Shown piece by piece: positions 16,291-25,299 of a stretch of DNA of 64,000 nucleotides. The notes beneath the pieces were generated by a model. That model had not been told where the DNA came from. It searched no databases and saw only the letters and a program-made list of their open reading frames with translations. Source of the stretch: Actimicrobium sp034313845. Its GTDB lineage: Bacteria > Pseudomonadota > Gammaproteobacteria > Burkholderiales > Burkholderiaceae_D. The stretch lies in NCBI RefSeq assembly GCF_034313845.1, contig NZ_JAVIWN010000004.1; one strand, given 5' to 3'. A program made the translations under genes and the position numbers. Numbering within the stretch: the stretch's first letter is position 1; every line of letters begins with the position of its first letter.

Positions 16291-16308
16291 CCGCAGGACA
16301 TTGCACCG
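16281..16308. repeat. Dispersed palindromic repeat, copy C, supplying a stop codon
   Basis: Arms GTGCAAT and ATTGCAC around an 11-base centre, in the opposite orientation to copies A and B. The TAA inside it terminates the PEP-CTERM gene at 16290, so the final Val-Gln codons derive from the repeat. Confidence 0.7.
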
Positions 16309-16440
16309 AAAGCCCTGAAGACCGTCGCCAATGCCGATGACTTGCGACCGGGATTCAAGGCAGGCAAAAATTAACCAGGGTGGGCACGACTCGCGCCAGA
16401 GCCACTACAATGGCGCGTCCTTTTTGCGAGAGTCCTGTCG

Positions 16441-17937
16441 ATGTCATCCCTGAAATCTTCCCTGTTCGGCCTCTTCCTGTTACTTACGTGTATCGACGCC
16501 CGGGCCGCCGATCCTGTATTGCAGGTCGGCTCGAAGCGTTTCACCGAGTCGTATGTGCTGGGCGAAATCATCACCCGCATCGCCGCAGTCGTCGGTCCGG
16601 TGCGCCATCAGCAAGGGCTGGGCAATACCGCCATCGTGTTCAATGCGCTCAAAAACGGCAGCATCGACGTCTATGCCGAATACCTCGGCACCATCAATAG
16701 CGAAATCCTCAAGCACGACACCCCCTCCTCGCTGGAACAGATACGTGCCGAACTGGCACCGCTGGGCCTCGGCGTCGGCGTGCCGCTCGGCTTTAGCAAT
16801 ACCTATGCGCTGGCGATGCGCGGCACACCGTCCGGCGGTCCGACCACGCTGACCGACCTGGCGGCGTTGCCGCAATCGCGGCTGGGTCTGTCGCATGAAT
16901 TCCTCGGTCGTGTCGATGGCTGGCCCGGACTGGCGCAGCATTACCGCATGCCGCAACAGCCGACCGGACTGGACCACGGCATCGCCTATGAAGCACTGAT
17001 GGCGAAACAGGTTGATGTCATTGATATCTATTCGACCGATGCCAAGATCGGCAAACTGGGGTTGCGCGTGCTGGACGATGACCGCGATTTTTTCCCGAGC
17101 TATGACGCGGTGCTGCTGTACCGGCTTGACTTGCCGCAGCGCTTTCCGGCCGCCTGGACGGCCATCGGCAAACTTGAAGGGCGCATTGACAACCCGCGCA
17201 TGATTGCGATGAACGCGGCAGTCGAACTCGATGGCCAATCGTTTGCCGCCGTGGCCACGCAGTTTGTCACGCCGTCGACGGCTGCGCCTGCTGCGCACAA
17301 CGGCTTTCTCGACAAGCTGTTCGGAGAAAATTTCTGGCGCCTGACACGACAGCATGTGGTGCTGGTGGCGGTGGCTATCGGCTGTGCCAGCCTGCTTGGT
17401 ATCCCGCTCGGCGTACTGGCGGCGTTCGTGCCGCGCTTGCGACAAGCAGTGATGGCGTTCGTCGGCGTGCTTCAAACGATCCCGGCGCTGGCCTTGCTGG
17501 CGATGCTCATTCCGCTGCTCGGTCGCATCGGCACGGTACCGGCACTGATTGCGCTGTTCCTGTATGCCCTGCTCCCCATCGTGCGCAATACCTGCACCGG
17601 CGTGCTGCAAGTGCCCGCCGGATTGCGCATGGCGGCGCTGGCGCTGGGCCTGTCGCGGCGCGACCGTTTGCTGCACATTGACTTGCCGTTAGCCTTGCCG
17701 GTAATCCTGGCGGGTCTGAAGACGGCTGCCGTAATGAGCGTTGGCACCGCCACCATCGCTGCCTTCATCGGTGCCGGCGGCTACGGCGAACGCATTGCCA
17801 TCGGTCTGGCGCTCAACGACAACACCATGATGCTGGCCGGTGCGATCCCGGCGGCGGTGCTGGCGCTGCTGACGCAGGGTGTGTTTGATTTGATGGAGCG
17901 GGTGCTGGTGCGCGGTGCGGGGAAGACGGCAAAATAA
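16441..17937 (+). CDS. Fused substrate-binding protein/permease of an osmoprotectant-type ABC transporter
   Basis: 498 residues. A signal peptide (FGLFLLLTCIDARAADP) leads into an OpuAC-type binding domain of about 270 residues (VGSKRFTESYVLGEI near the start, YAEYLGTINSEI), the family binding glycine betaine, choline or carnitine. From about residue 300 to the end is a BPD-type permease with several membrane helices and the EAA-like loop ALGLSRRDRLLHIDLPLALP. Fusions of these domains are known, but an ATPase gene should be nearby; none is in this window on either side. The 3' end abuts the remains of a GNAT toxin gene. Confidence 0.88.
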   Translation: MSSLKSSLFGLFLLLTCIDARAADPVLQVGSKRFTESYVLGEIITRIAAVVGPVRHQQGLGNTAIVFNALKNGSIDVYAEYLGTINSEILKHDTPSSLEQIRAELAPLGLGVGVPLGFSNTYALAMRGTPSGGPTTLTDLAALPQSRLGLSHEFLGRVDGWPGLAQHYRMPQQPTGLDHGIAYEALMAKQVDVIDIYSTDAKIGKLGLRVLDDDRDFFPSYDAVLLYRLDLPQRFPAAWTAIGKLEGRIDNPRMIAMNAAVELDGQSFAAVATQFVTPSTAAPAAHNGFLDKLFGENFWRLTRQHVVLVAVAIGCASLLGIPLGVLAAFVPRLRQAVMAFVGVLQTIPALALLAMLIPLLGRIGTVPALIALFLYALLPIVRNTCTGVLQVPAGLRMAALALGLSRRDRLLHIDLPLALPVILAGLKTAAVMSVGTATIAAFIGAGGYGERIAIGLALNDNTMMLAGAIPAAVLALLTQGVFDLMERVLVRGAGKTAK

Positions 17938-17944
17938 GAAACAG

Positions 17945-18203
17945 GATGATCGGCCGAGGGCATGTTGCGGCAAAAACGATCGGACGCATCCCCTGCCGCA
18001 ACGGAACTTGGTGTCAACGCATAGTAGGCGGCGACTCGATCGCCCTCGCATAAAACAAAAGTACGGGAGGCGCCGTTTAATTGGTTTTTCATTGCCTTTG
18101 TTTTCAGCCACACATCCAGACTTTCAACATCTGAACCAAAACCGTTCAGGTCGTGATGGACTGCCAGTGACTCCGGGGCGGACAACGTCACGAATGCTCC
18201 CAT
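17945..18203 (-). pseudogene. Truncated GNAT-family toxin (TacT-like)
   Basis: The first ~85 codons from the ATG at 18203 read as a GNAT toxin of DUF1778-linked TA systems: LNGFGSDVESLDVWLK, RTFVLCEGDRVAAYYALTPSS and CRNMP. The homologous sequence ends there, near the stop of the convergent transporter gene. The family is normally about 160-175 residues, so the acetyl-CoA binding half is missing. A one-base shift just after NMP would give the expected RPI, so a frameshift may also be present. The open frame continues antisense into the transporter gene but is not family sequence. The toxin is almost certainly inactive. Confidence 0.75.
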
Positions 18204-18478
18204 GGTGGCAATGTCTGCAAGGTTTTACGCAATCGTGCATTGGGATTTGGCGGACGGTCCAATATGGTCACGAACTCCGCATGCGCTGTCGGCCTAGCGA
18301 GAATCAATTCCTGACCAATCAATACTTCTTCACCAGCTAGTCGGGCCGCATCCAGAATAAAGTCCGTACGATTTTTCCCCCGCGCCGTCACTGCACGATC
18401 AATAAGGCTGCGCTCTTTTGGCTTGATACGAATATTCAACGATTCACGTTTGTTCGGTAGGTCATTTAATGTCGTCAT
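18188..18478 (-). CDS. DUF1778 (TacA-like) antitoxin
   Basis: 96 residues from the ATG at 18478. The N-terminal ribbon-helix-helix domain contains ESLNIRIKPKERSLIDRAVTA and RTDFILDAARLAGEEVL, and the C-terminal tail neutralises the toxin in this family. It overlaps the toxin start by 16 bases in the usual antitoxin-first order. It appears intact although its toxin is truncated. It probably still represses its own promoter. Confidence 0.87.
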   Translation of the reverse strand: MTTLNDLPNKRESLNIRIKPKERSLIDRAVTARGKNRTDFILDAARLAGEEVLIGQELILARPTAHAEFVTILDRPPNPNARLRKTLQTLPPWEHS

Positions 18479-18570
18479 AAATCCTCCTGAAATGAGCACC
18501 ACAATACTGCGTAACGACAAAGACATTGCGTGGACATGACGGACTTATCAGGTCAACTGTCACGACTTTC

Positions 18571-21039
18571 TCACGATAGGTGTACGCTGAAATGAAACAA
18601 CTCCTGCAACCAAGGCATCGTCAACGCCAGCGCCAGCAGTAACAGCGCCCCGATCACGACCCGCCACAACGCCGGATTGGGCAGGCGCACTGCCGCTGAC
18701 AACGGCAGTGACGCCGAGCGGTTCAGAAAAATCAACCCGATGTCGCCGACAATCATCGAAGCAAAAGTCACTGCACGGATTTGCCCTTCAGTGAAACCAG
18801 CCGCACCGGCCAGCAGGTAGATCAGCATCAGCACCGTCAGCAAACCCAGCCCCTGAACCAACCCGCGCACCAACAGCTGCCGGTCGAAAATGCGTGCATC
18901 GGCGGGGCGCGGCGGGCGCTGCATCACGTTGGCTTCGTCGGGTTCGGCCTCGAAGACAATCGAGCAGGTCGGATCAATGAGCAATTCAAAAAACACGATG
19001 TGCACTGGCAGCAGCAACAGCGGCCTGCCCAGCATCACGGGCAATAACGACATGCCGGCGATCGGCACATGCGCCGCGATGATGAACACCACGGCCTTGC
19101 GGATGTTGTCGACGATGCGTCGTCCCAGTTGCACGGCACCGACGAGGGCACCGAAATCGTCATCGAGCAGCACCAGCGCCGCCGATTCGCGCGCGACATC
19201 GGTACCGCGTGCGCCCATCGCGATGCCGATATGTGCTGCTTTCAGGGCTGGCGCATCGTTGACGCCGTCGCCAGTCATTGCCACGATCTCGCCGTGTTGC
19301 CGCAATGCCTGCACCAGTCGCAGTTTCTGCTCTGGCCGGACCCGGCAAAATACGTTCACTTGCGCCAGCCGCGCCGATAACTGACGGTCATCAAGCCCAT
19401 CGAGCTCCGCCCCGGTGAGCACACCCGCCGAGACGTCCAGCCCGCCTTGCGCAGCGATACTTAGCGCGGTGGCCGGATAATCGCCGGTGATCATCACGAC
19501 CCGGATACCGGCTGCGTGACATTGCGCAATCGCCGGACGCACGGTTGGTCGCAACGGATCGGCCAGCGCCAGCAGGCCGAGAAATTCAAAATCGAAATCA
19601 TGCTGTATCGGCGGCAAGTCATGCTCACTGAACGATGCCCTTGCCACGGCCAGCAGGCGCAAGCCGTTGTCAGCGGCGAGATTAACCTGGGCGGTGATGC
19701 GCCGTGCTGCCTCGGGGGACACATGACACAGGTCGATGATGGCTTCCGGCGCCCCCTTGGCGGCGATCACGTACTGGGTGCAGTCGGGCGATTGCCAGAC
19801 CCGCGACATCGCCAGCAACGCCGGTGACAACGGATATTCGTCGATCAGTGTCCAGCTATCGTGGACATGTTCGGTCCCGTCGAGCACTGCCAGCCCGACC
19901 TCGCGGATGGCTTTTTCCATCGGATCGAACGGCTCGCGATGACTGGCCAGCAGCGCGTATTCAAGCGTGATGTGGAAGGCTTCCGGAAAACTCGCCGGCG
20001 TCGCCAATCCCGCCTCGCCGAATACATGGATGGCCTCGGCCACGATAACCTGCGCCACCGCCATCCGGTTTTGCGTCAGCGTGCCGGTCTTGTCGACGCA
20101 CAGCACGGTTGCCGCACCCAGCATCTCGATCGCTGAGATCCGCCGTGTCAGCACGCGCTGGCGCGCGATGCGCCAGGCACCGAGTCCGAGGAAAATCGTC
20201 AGGATCAGGGGCAGCTCTGCCGGCAACAACGCCATCGCCAGCGTCAGTCCGGCCAGGATGCCATTGAGCCAGTCGCCGCGCGTGATGCCGTACCAACTGG
20301 TCAGCAGCAGTACCAGTCCCAGACTCAACAACGCCACCGTCCGCACGGCTTGCGCGGTTTCGCGCTGCAACTGGCTGCGCTCGTCGTCCAGTGATAACAG
20401 CGTCTGACCGATGCGCCCGAGCGCGGTAGCGCTGCCGGTTGCAAGCACGCAGGCCCGGCCGGTGCCCTGCACCACCAGCGTACCGCCATACAGGAAAGGC
20501 TGGTTATCGCCGCCGGGCTGGCCCATCTGCGTGGCCAGTTCGGCACACGGCACTTTGCGCACGGCGACGGATTCGCCGCTGAGCAGCGATTCGTCAATAC
20601 CCAACCCTTGTCCGGCAAACAGTTGCGCATCGGCTGGTATGCGGTCGCCTTCGGCGAGCAAGAGGATGTCGCCACGCACCACGTCACGACCGGCGATACG
20701 CTGTTGCCGGCCCTCGCGCAGCACCAGCGCGCGCGGGCTCGACAAGTCGCGCAACGCCTCGATGGCCCGTTCGCTTTTGCGCTCCTGCATGAAGCTCATC
20801 GTCATGATGATCACGACCGCACCCAGCAGGATGGCCGCGTCTTCGCGCTCGCCCAGCAGCAAGTAAATACCGCCGCAGGCCACCAGCAACAAAAACATCG
20901 GCTCACGCAAAATGGTCCAGGCGATCGCCAGCAGCGAGCGCGGTCGCGCAGCGGGTAACTCGTTGTAGCCGCCATCGCGCAGGCGCTGCTGCACGACTTC
21001 GCGGGTCAGTCCGGTGCCGGTGTCGATCCCATCAGGCAT
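18571..21039 (-). CDS. P-type cation-transporting ATPase
   Basis: 822 residues. The phosphorylation motif is CVDKTGTLTQNRM, the actuator loop is LLSGESVAV and the hinge is MTGDGVNDAPALKAAHIGIAM, all intact. There are paired N-terminal helices, a M4 region LLPAELPLILTIFLGLGAW, and several C-terminal helices; no heavy-metal-binding domain is present. It belongs to the P2-like group near Ca2+-type pumps, where M4 usually reads PEGL or PEEF; PAEL here makes the ion uncertain. Ribosome site GGAAGGGGAG precedes the ATG at 21039. It is monocistronic as far as visible. Confidence 0.9.
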   Translation of the reverse strand: MPDGIDTGTGLTREVVQQRLRDGGYNELPAARPRSLLAIAWTILREPMFLLLVACGGIYLLLGEREDAAILLGAVVIIMTMSFMQERKSERAIEALRDLSSPRALVLREGRQQRIAGRDVVRGDILLLAEGDRIPADAQLFAGQGLGIDESLLSGESVAVRKVPCAELATQMGQPGGDNQPFLYGGTLVVQGTGRACVLATGSATALGRIGQTLLSLDDERSQLQRETAQAVRTVALLSLGLVLLLTSWYGITRGDWLNGILAGLTLAMALLPAELPLILTIFLGLGAWRIARQRVLTRRISAIEMLGAATVLCVDKTGTLTQNRMAVAQVIVAEAIHVFGEAGLATPASFPEAFHITLEYALLASHREPFDPMEKAIREVGLAVLDGTEHVHDSWTLIDEYPLSPALLAMSRVWQSPDCTQYVIAAKGAPEAIIDLCHVSPEAARRITAQVNLAADNGLRLLAVARASFSEHDLPPIQHDFDFEFLGLLALADPLRPTVRPAIAQCHAAGIRVVMITGDYPATALSIAAQGGLDVSAGVLTGAELDGLDDRQLSARLAQVNVFCRVRPEQKLRLVQALRQHGEIVAMTGDGVNDAPALKAAHIGIAMGARGTDVARESAALVLLDDDFGALVGAVQLGRRIVDNIRKAVVFIIAAHVPIAGMSLLPVMLGRPLLLLPVHIVFFELLIDPTCSIVFEAEPDEANVMQRPPRPADARIFDRQLLVRGLVQGLGLLTVLMLIYLLAGAAGFTEGQIRAVTFASMIVGDIGLIFLNRSASLPLSAAVRLPNPALWRVVIGALLLLALALTMPWLQELFHFSVHLS

Positions 21040-21148
21040 GCCACTCCCCTTCCAGATAACGACGATGCCATATCGTCCTTATCGTGTGTAGCATCCGGCT
21101 GGCGGTGCCAGCATGAGGCAGATCAACGTCGGCGGGATCGACTAGCTG

Positions 21149-22327
21149 TCACTCCTCCTCAGGCAGGATCGGAATGGTCATCCGCAGCGTCGTGCCGCGT
21201 CCGCGCGTGCTGTCGATGGTCAGTTCACCGTTGAGGTAATGGATGCGCTCGGCAATACCGACCAGCCCGAACGAGTTAGCCTTGCGTCGGCAACCGGGAC
21301 GCACGCCGATGCCATTGTCGGTAATCGATAACGACAGCTTATTGCCACTTCGCTTGAGTGCGATGCTGACCCGGCTGGCCTGCGAATGCCGATTGATATT
21401 GGTGAGCGATTCTTGCAGGATACGAAACAGCGCCGTAGCCCGATGGTCATCCAGTTCAAATTCCGTGTGATCGACATGCAGCTCGCACACCACCAGACTG
21501 CGGCGCTGAAACTCCCTGACTTGCCATTCGATCGCTGCCTGCAGACCGAAATCGAGCACTCCTGGCCGCAGGTTGTTGATGATGGCGCGTACCGAGCTCA
21601 TGATCGCGTCGATCTGGCCCAGCGCGGCAACGGCTTTCTGACCCAGATGCGGATGACGGCTGGCGCAACGGGCCATCAGCATCGACACATCGAGCCGCAA
21701 GGCCAGCAGGTTCTGGCCCAGTTCGTCATGGATTTCACGGGCGATGCGCTTGCGCTCGTCCTCCTTGATCTGATCCTGGTGCGCGGCCAGTTCGCGCAAC
21801 AAGCTTTGCAACTGCAACAGTTCATGCTCGATGCGCCGTCGCTCGGTCACTTCCGTTTGCAGCATCGTGACTGCCTGAACCAGCATACTGGTTGTACCGG
21901 CAACGGCGGCAGGGATTGCCGATCCGTCTTCGGCCGCATCGCGCAGAATCAGGCCGTAACCAAGCACTTCATGGCGGACGTTGACTAATCTGCGCAGCGT
22001 GATGCTGACCCGGACGGGTGCGCCGTTTTTACGCATGCGCCAGCCCTCGTGGCAGAATTTTTCTCGACAGCGAGCTTGCTTGAGATCGGATTCGGGAGCG
22101 CCGCCGGCGATATGGCGCGGCGGATAGAGGCAACTGACATGCCGCCCCAGAATTTCGTTGTTGCAGTAACCGGTCAGCAACTCGGCACCCCGGTTCCAGC
22201 TGACGATCAGTCCGCTGGCATCGAGGGTGATCAGCGCCTGTTCGTCCAGTCCGGCGACCAGCAACCGGACCAGATCCGCGGCCTCGGCGTTAAGAACTGA
22301 AGGCATTGATGAGTCAATATCTGGCAT
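21149..22327 (-). CDS. PAS-domain histidine kinase of the NarX/HisKA_3 type
   Basis: 392 residues. An N-terminal PAS domain (LDASGLIVSWNRGAELLTGY) is followed by a coiled linker, the HisKA_3 box ERKRIAREIHDELGQNLLAL and a GHKL ATPase domain (ILQESLTNINRHSQA, DNGIGV, GLVGIAERIHYLNG). No membrane segment, so cytoplasmic sensing, perhaps of redox or small ligands. NarL-type regulators usually accompany such kinases, but none is adjacent, making it an orphan here. Confidence 0.9.
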   Translation of the reverse strand: MPDIDSSMPSVLNAEAADLVRLLVAGLDEQALITLDASGLIVSWNRGAELLTGYCNNEILGRHVSCLYPPRHIAGGAPESDLKQARCREKFCHEGWRMRKNGAPVRVSITLRRLVNVRHEVLGYGLILRDAAEDGSAIPAAVAGTTSMLVQAVTMLQTEVTERRRIEHELLQLQSLLRELAAHQDQIKEDERKRIAREIHDELGQNLLALRLDVSMLMARCASRHPHLGQKAVAALGQIDAIMSSVRAIINNLRPGVLDFGLQAAIEWQVREFQRRSLVVCELHVDHTEFELDDHRATALFRILQESLTNINRHSQASRVSIALKRSGNKLSLSITDNGIGVRPGCRRKANSFGLVGIAERIHYLNGELTIDSTRGRGTTLRMTIPILPEEE

Positions 22328-22400
22328 CGTGGGTCCCGGAAACTCGCAGCAGAACTTTTTTGAGCAAATAGTGTAGCTGAAGCCTGCACTGGTGATGTCA

Positions 22401-22428
22401 TTAACCGGTCATCCTTGCGCCTTACACT
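22401..22428 (+). promoter_or_regulatory. Possible promoter for short leader RNA upstream of gshA
   Basis: TTAACC at 22401-22406 and TACACT at 22423-22428, spaced 16 bases, give a moderate sigma-70-like promoter on the + strand. Transcription would begin near 22436 and meet the terminator at 22453-22486 within about 50 bases. Prediction by eye only. Confidence 0.3.
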
Positions 22429-22452
22429 CTCGCTAGCGTTTCCTAGGGTTTT

Positions 22453-22486
22453 GCCCGTACACCGATTGGTGTGCGGGCTTTTTTTT
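22453..22486 (+). terminator. Strong intrinsic terminator in the gshA leader
   Basis: An 11-base-pair stem (GCCCGTACACC with GGTGTGCGGGC, one G-T pair) with a GATT loop is followed by eight T residues. It points along the + strand, but no + strand gene ends upstream: the neighbour is a minus-strand kinase starting at 22327. It therefore ends a short RNA or attenuates transcription toward gshA. Confidence 0.8.
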
Positions 22487-22603
22487 GGATGCCGCACACA
22501 TTGCAGCCAAAACCGCAGCCAAAACCTGAGACACTGATTTCGGTTATTCTCTGCGACCACGGCGCGCCGGATCGGCAGCGCCTACGATTTTAAGGAAATC
22601 CCA

Positions 22604-24208
22604 TTGAGCGATCTTTTTCACCAACGGCTGGCATTGCTGTCGACTGATGCACATCGCGCATTGCTGTCACAGGGCCGGCGCGGCATCGAACGGGAAACCT
22701 TGCGGGTAGACGCGACCGGAGCGCTGGCATTGACGCCGCACCCGATCGCCCTCGGCGCGGCGCTCACCCATCCGACGATTACCACTGATTATTCCGAATC
22801 GCTGCTTGAGTTCATCACGCCGGCCGAACATGACATTGCCGATGCACTCGCCGAGCTCGACACCGCGCATCGCTATTTTTATGCAGTCAATAACGACGAG
22901 CTGCTGTGGAGCGAGTCGATGCCATGCCATCTTCCCGATGAAGCAACGATACCGATCGCCTGGTATGGCACGTCGCACATCGGCATGCTCAAGCATGTGT
23001 ACCGGCGCGGATTGGCGCTGCGCTATGGCAAACCGATGCAGTGCATCGCGGGCATTCACTACAATTTTTCGTTGTCGGAATCGATCTGGCCACTGCTGCA
23101 GGCAGCCGAACAGTCACCGGGTTCGGCCACCGAGTACCAGTCCGAAAGCTACATTGCCCTGATCCGCAATTTTCGACGCTACAGCTGGCTGCTGATGTAT
23201 CTGTTCGGTGCCTCGCCCGCATTGGCCAGCGACTTCCTGCGCGGCAAACCGCACCAGCTCGACGTGCTGTCCGACGACACGCTCTACCTCCCGTATGCGA
23301 CCAGCCTGCGCATGAGCGATCTCGGCTACCAGAACGACGCGCAGGCCGGGCTGATACCGCCTTATAACGACCTGGCCAGCTACATGCAGAATCTGGTGCA
23401 GGCAGTCAAACAACCGTTCTCGGAGTATGTCGCGCTGGGTACCCGGCGTGACAGCAATGGCGAATGGATTCAGATCAGTACCAATGTGCTGCAGATCGAA
23501 AACGAGTATTACTCGACGATCCGGCCAAAGCGCGTCATCAACAGTGGCGAACGTCCGGTCGAAGCGTTGTGTGCTCGCGGCGTGCAATACATCGAAGTGC
23601 GCTGCCTCGACGTCGATCCGTTTGAAGCGATGGGACTTAACCTCGATACGGGGCGCTTCATGGACGCCTTCCTGCTATTTTGCGCACTCGACGACAGTCC
23701 GATGACCAGCGAATCCGAAGGCCGCGAGAACACGGCCAATTTTGCCGATACCGTCAAGCGTGGTCGCTTGCCCGGACTGACCCTGCAGCGCGATGGTGCC
23801 GCAGTGACGCTGCAAGACTGGGGTGTCGAACTGCTGGACCGGATTGCCTCTGCCGCTTCGTTACTCGATGCCCAGCGTGACGACCGTGCGCACCATGCGT
23901 CGCTCGACATGCAGCGCGCCAAATTACGCGATCCGGACTGCACCCCGTCGGCCCGGGTGCTCGACGCATTGCGTGCACATGACAACTCGTTCATGAAGTT
24001 TTCGCTGGCGCAAAGCCATGCACATGCCGCGCAATTCCGGGCCAGACCGTTGACGCCAGCCCAGCTCGATACGTTCCACGAACTGGCTCGCCGATCAATC
24101 GACGAACAGACCCGTATGGAAAACGAGCAAACCGGCAGCTTCGACGATTTCATCGAAGCTTACCGGGCACGCTCTCTGATGCCCAAGGGTTGTGAAGCAC
24201 ACAGCTGA
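22604..24208 (+). CDS. gshA: Glutamate-cysteine ligase
   Basis: 534 residues, matching the proteobacterial GshA family (E. coli enzyme 518). It joins glutamate and cysteine with ATP in the first step of glutathione synthesis. Recognisable blocks are GRRGIERETLRV near the N-terminus, TTDYSESLLEFITP, GIHYNFS, and VQYIEVRCLDVDPF. The start is TTG at 22604, behind TTAAGGAAAT; no ATG fits the family start. A terminator-like leader lies upstream and another terminator follows. Confidence 0.95.
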   Translation: MSDLFHQRLALLSTDAHRALLSQGRRGIERETLRVDATGALALTPHPIALGAALTHPTITTDYSESLLEFITPAEHDIADALAELDTAHRYFYAVNNDELLWSESMPCHLPDEATIPIAWYGTSHIGMLKHVYRRGLALRYGKPMQCIAGIHYNFSLSESIWPLLQAAEQSPGSATEYQSESYIALIRNFRRYSWLLMYLFGASPALASDFLRGKPHQLDVLSDDTLYLPYATSLRMSDLGYQNDAQAGLIPPYNDLASYMQNLVQAVKQPFSEYVALGTRRDSNGEWIQISTNVLQIENEYYSTIRPKRVINSGERPVEALCARGVQYIEVRCLDVDPFEAMGLNLDTGRFMDAFLLFCALDDSPMTSESEGRENTANFADTVKRGRLPGLTLQRDGAAVTLQDWGVELLDRIASAASLLDAQRDDRAHHASLDMQRAKLRDPDCTPSARVLDALRAHDNSFMKFSLAQSHAHAAQFRARPLTPAQLDTFHELARRSIDEQTRMENEQTGSFDDFIEAYRARSLMPKGCEAHS

Positions 24209-24224
24209 CTGAACGTTAAAGCGG

Positions 24225-24273
24225 ACAGGGAGTAAGCGGTCTGGCCGCGCCCTCCCTGTGCATCATTTTTTTT
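24225..24273 (+). terminator. Terminator after gshA
   Basis: The stem ACAGGGAG (24225-24232) pairs with CTCCCTGT (24252-24259), with an inner GCGG/CCGC pairing, and a run of eight T follows at 24266-24273. It overlaps the last codons of the convergent tesB. Confidence 0.75.
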
Positions 24274-25123
24274 CACGCAGGCGCATCAATCCCTCCTGCG
24301 CCATCGTGACCACCAACTGTCCCTTTTGGTCATACACCGACGCAAGTGCCAACCCGCGTCCGCCCGACGCATTGGGACTATCCATGCAAATGAGCAGCCA
24401 TTGATCCATCCGGAATGGCCGATGAAACCATATCGTGTGGTCAAGGCTGGCGATCTGCAAGCGCGGGTCACCCAGCGTCACGCCGTGCGGCTGCAAAGCG
24501 GTCACCAGAAAACTGTAATCGGACACATAGGCAAACAAGGACTCGTGCACAAGCGCCGCGTCGGGCAACATCATCGGTGCGCGCAGCCAGACCTGCTTGC
24601 CGGTTTCGCGCGAGGGATTTCCGTACAGATCGGCACCGCCAACCATCCGGAAATCGGCTGGAACCGGCACGAATTGCCGCCCGCTCGCCTTGGCGCGCTC
24701 CTTCCATCCCGCAATCGCCGACGGCAGTGTTTCGGGATCAGGTGCCTCCGGCATCGGTTTCTGGTGTGACAACCCAACCTCCTCATCCTGGAACGACGCC
24801 GACATGACGAAGATTCGTTTGCCGTCCTGGAACGCAACCACGCGACGGGTACTGAAACTGCCACCATCGCGAACGCGCTCGACCTCGAATTCAATCGGCA
24901 ACCGGTGATTGCCAGGCAGGATAAACAATGAATGCAGAGAGTGCGGACGGCGCTGCGGCACGGTCTGCGCCGCAGCATGCAACGCCTGACCCAGTACCTG
25001 GCCGCCGAACACGTTCGGACTGCCCATAAAATGACTCTGCCCAAGATAACGATCGGTGCCGATGGGGACCAGGGCGAGTAGCGAGAGGATTTCCGGCGTG
25101 TTGTACAACGAGTAATCGAACAT
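24263..25123 (-). CDS. tesB: Acyl-CoA thioesterase II
   Basis: 286 residues from the ATG at 25123 (a TTG four codons earlier is less likely). Double hotdog architecture. Landmarks are FGGQVLGQALHAA, HSLHSLFILPG, the catalytic Asp region SLDHTIWFHRPF and the Gln region TMAQEGLMR, matching the Asp-Thr/Ser-Gln triad known in E. coli TesB. It hydrolyses medium and long acyl-CoA. Convergent with gshA and sharing its terminator. Confidence 0.93.
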   Translation of the reverse strand: MFDYSLYNTPEILSLLALVPIGTDRYLGQSHFMGSPNVFGGQVLGQALHAAAQTVPQRRPHSLHSLFILPGNHRLPIEFEVERVRDGGSFSTRRVVAFQDGKRIFVMSASFQDEEVGLSHQKPMPEAPDPETLPSAIAGWKERAKASGRQFVPVPADFRMVGGADLYGNPSRETGKQVWLRAPMMLPDAALVHESLFAYVSDYSFLVTALQPHGVTLGDPRLQIASLDHTIWFHRPFRMDQWLLICMDSPNASGGRGLALASVYDQKGQLVVTMAQEGLMRLREKK

Positions 25124-25299
25124 GGTGCCTGACAATCACATTTAAAAACGAGATTATCCTGCAGCAAGAAGTTTTTCCATAGGAGTGAATGGTGTCCTGT
25201 ACTGGTGATGGCGAATGATGGCAAACAAATAAATGCATCAGAAGTAACCATCTGGCATTAAACTCTGTAACCAACATTTAAAACTCCGGAACGCGCTTA

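Noticed and set aside
16308..16374. Short frame ALKTVANADDLRPGFKAGKN after the PEP-CTERM gene
   Set aside because: Could be the tail of a lost gene, but it is too short and has no recognised relative, and no start.
17689..18111. Minus-strand open frame through the end of the transporter gene
   Set aside because: Antisense shadow; only the part from 18203 to about 17945 in another frame has toxin homology.
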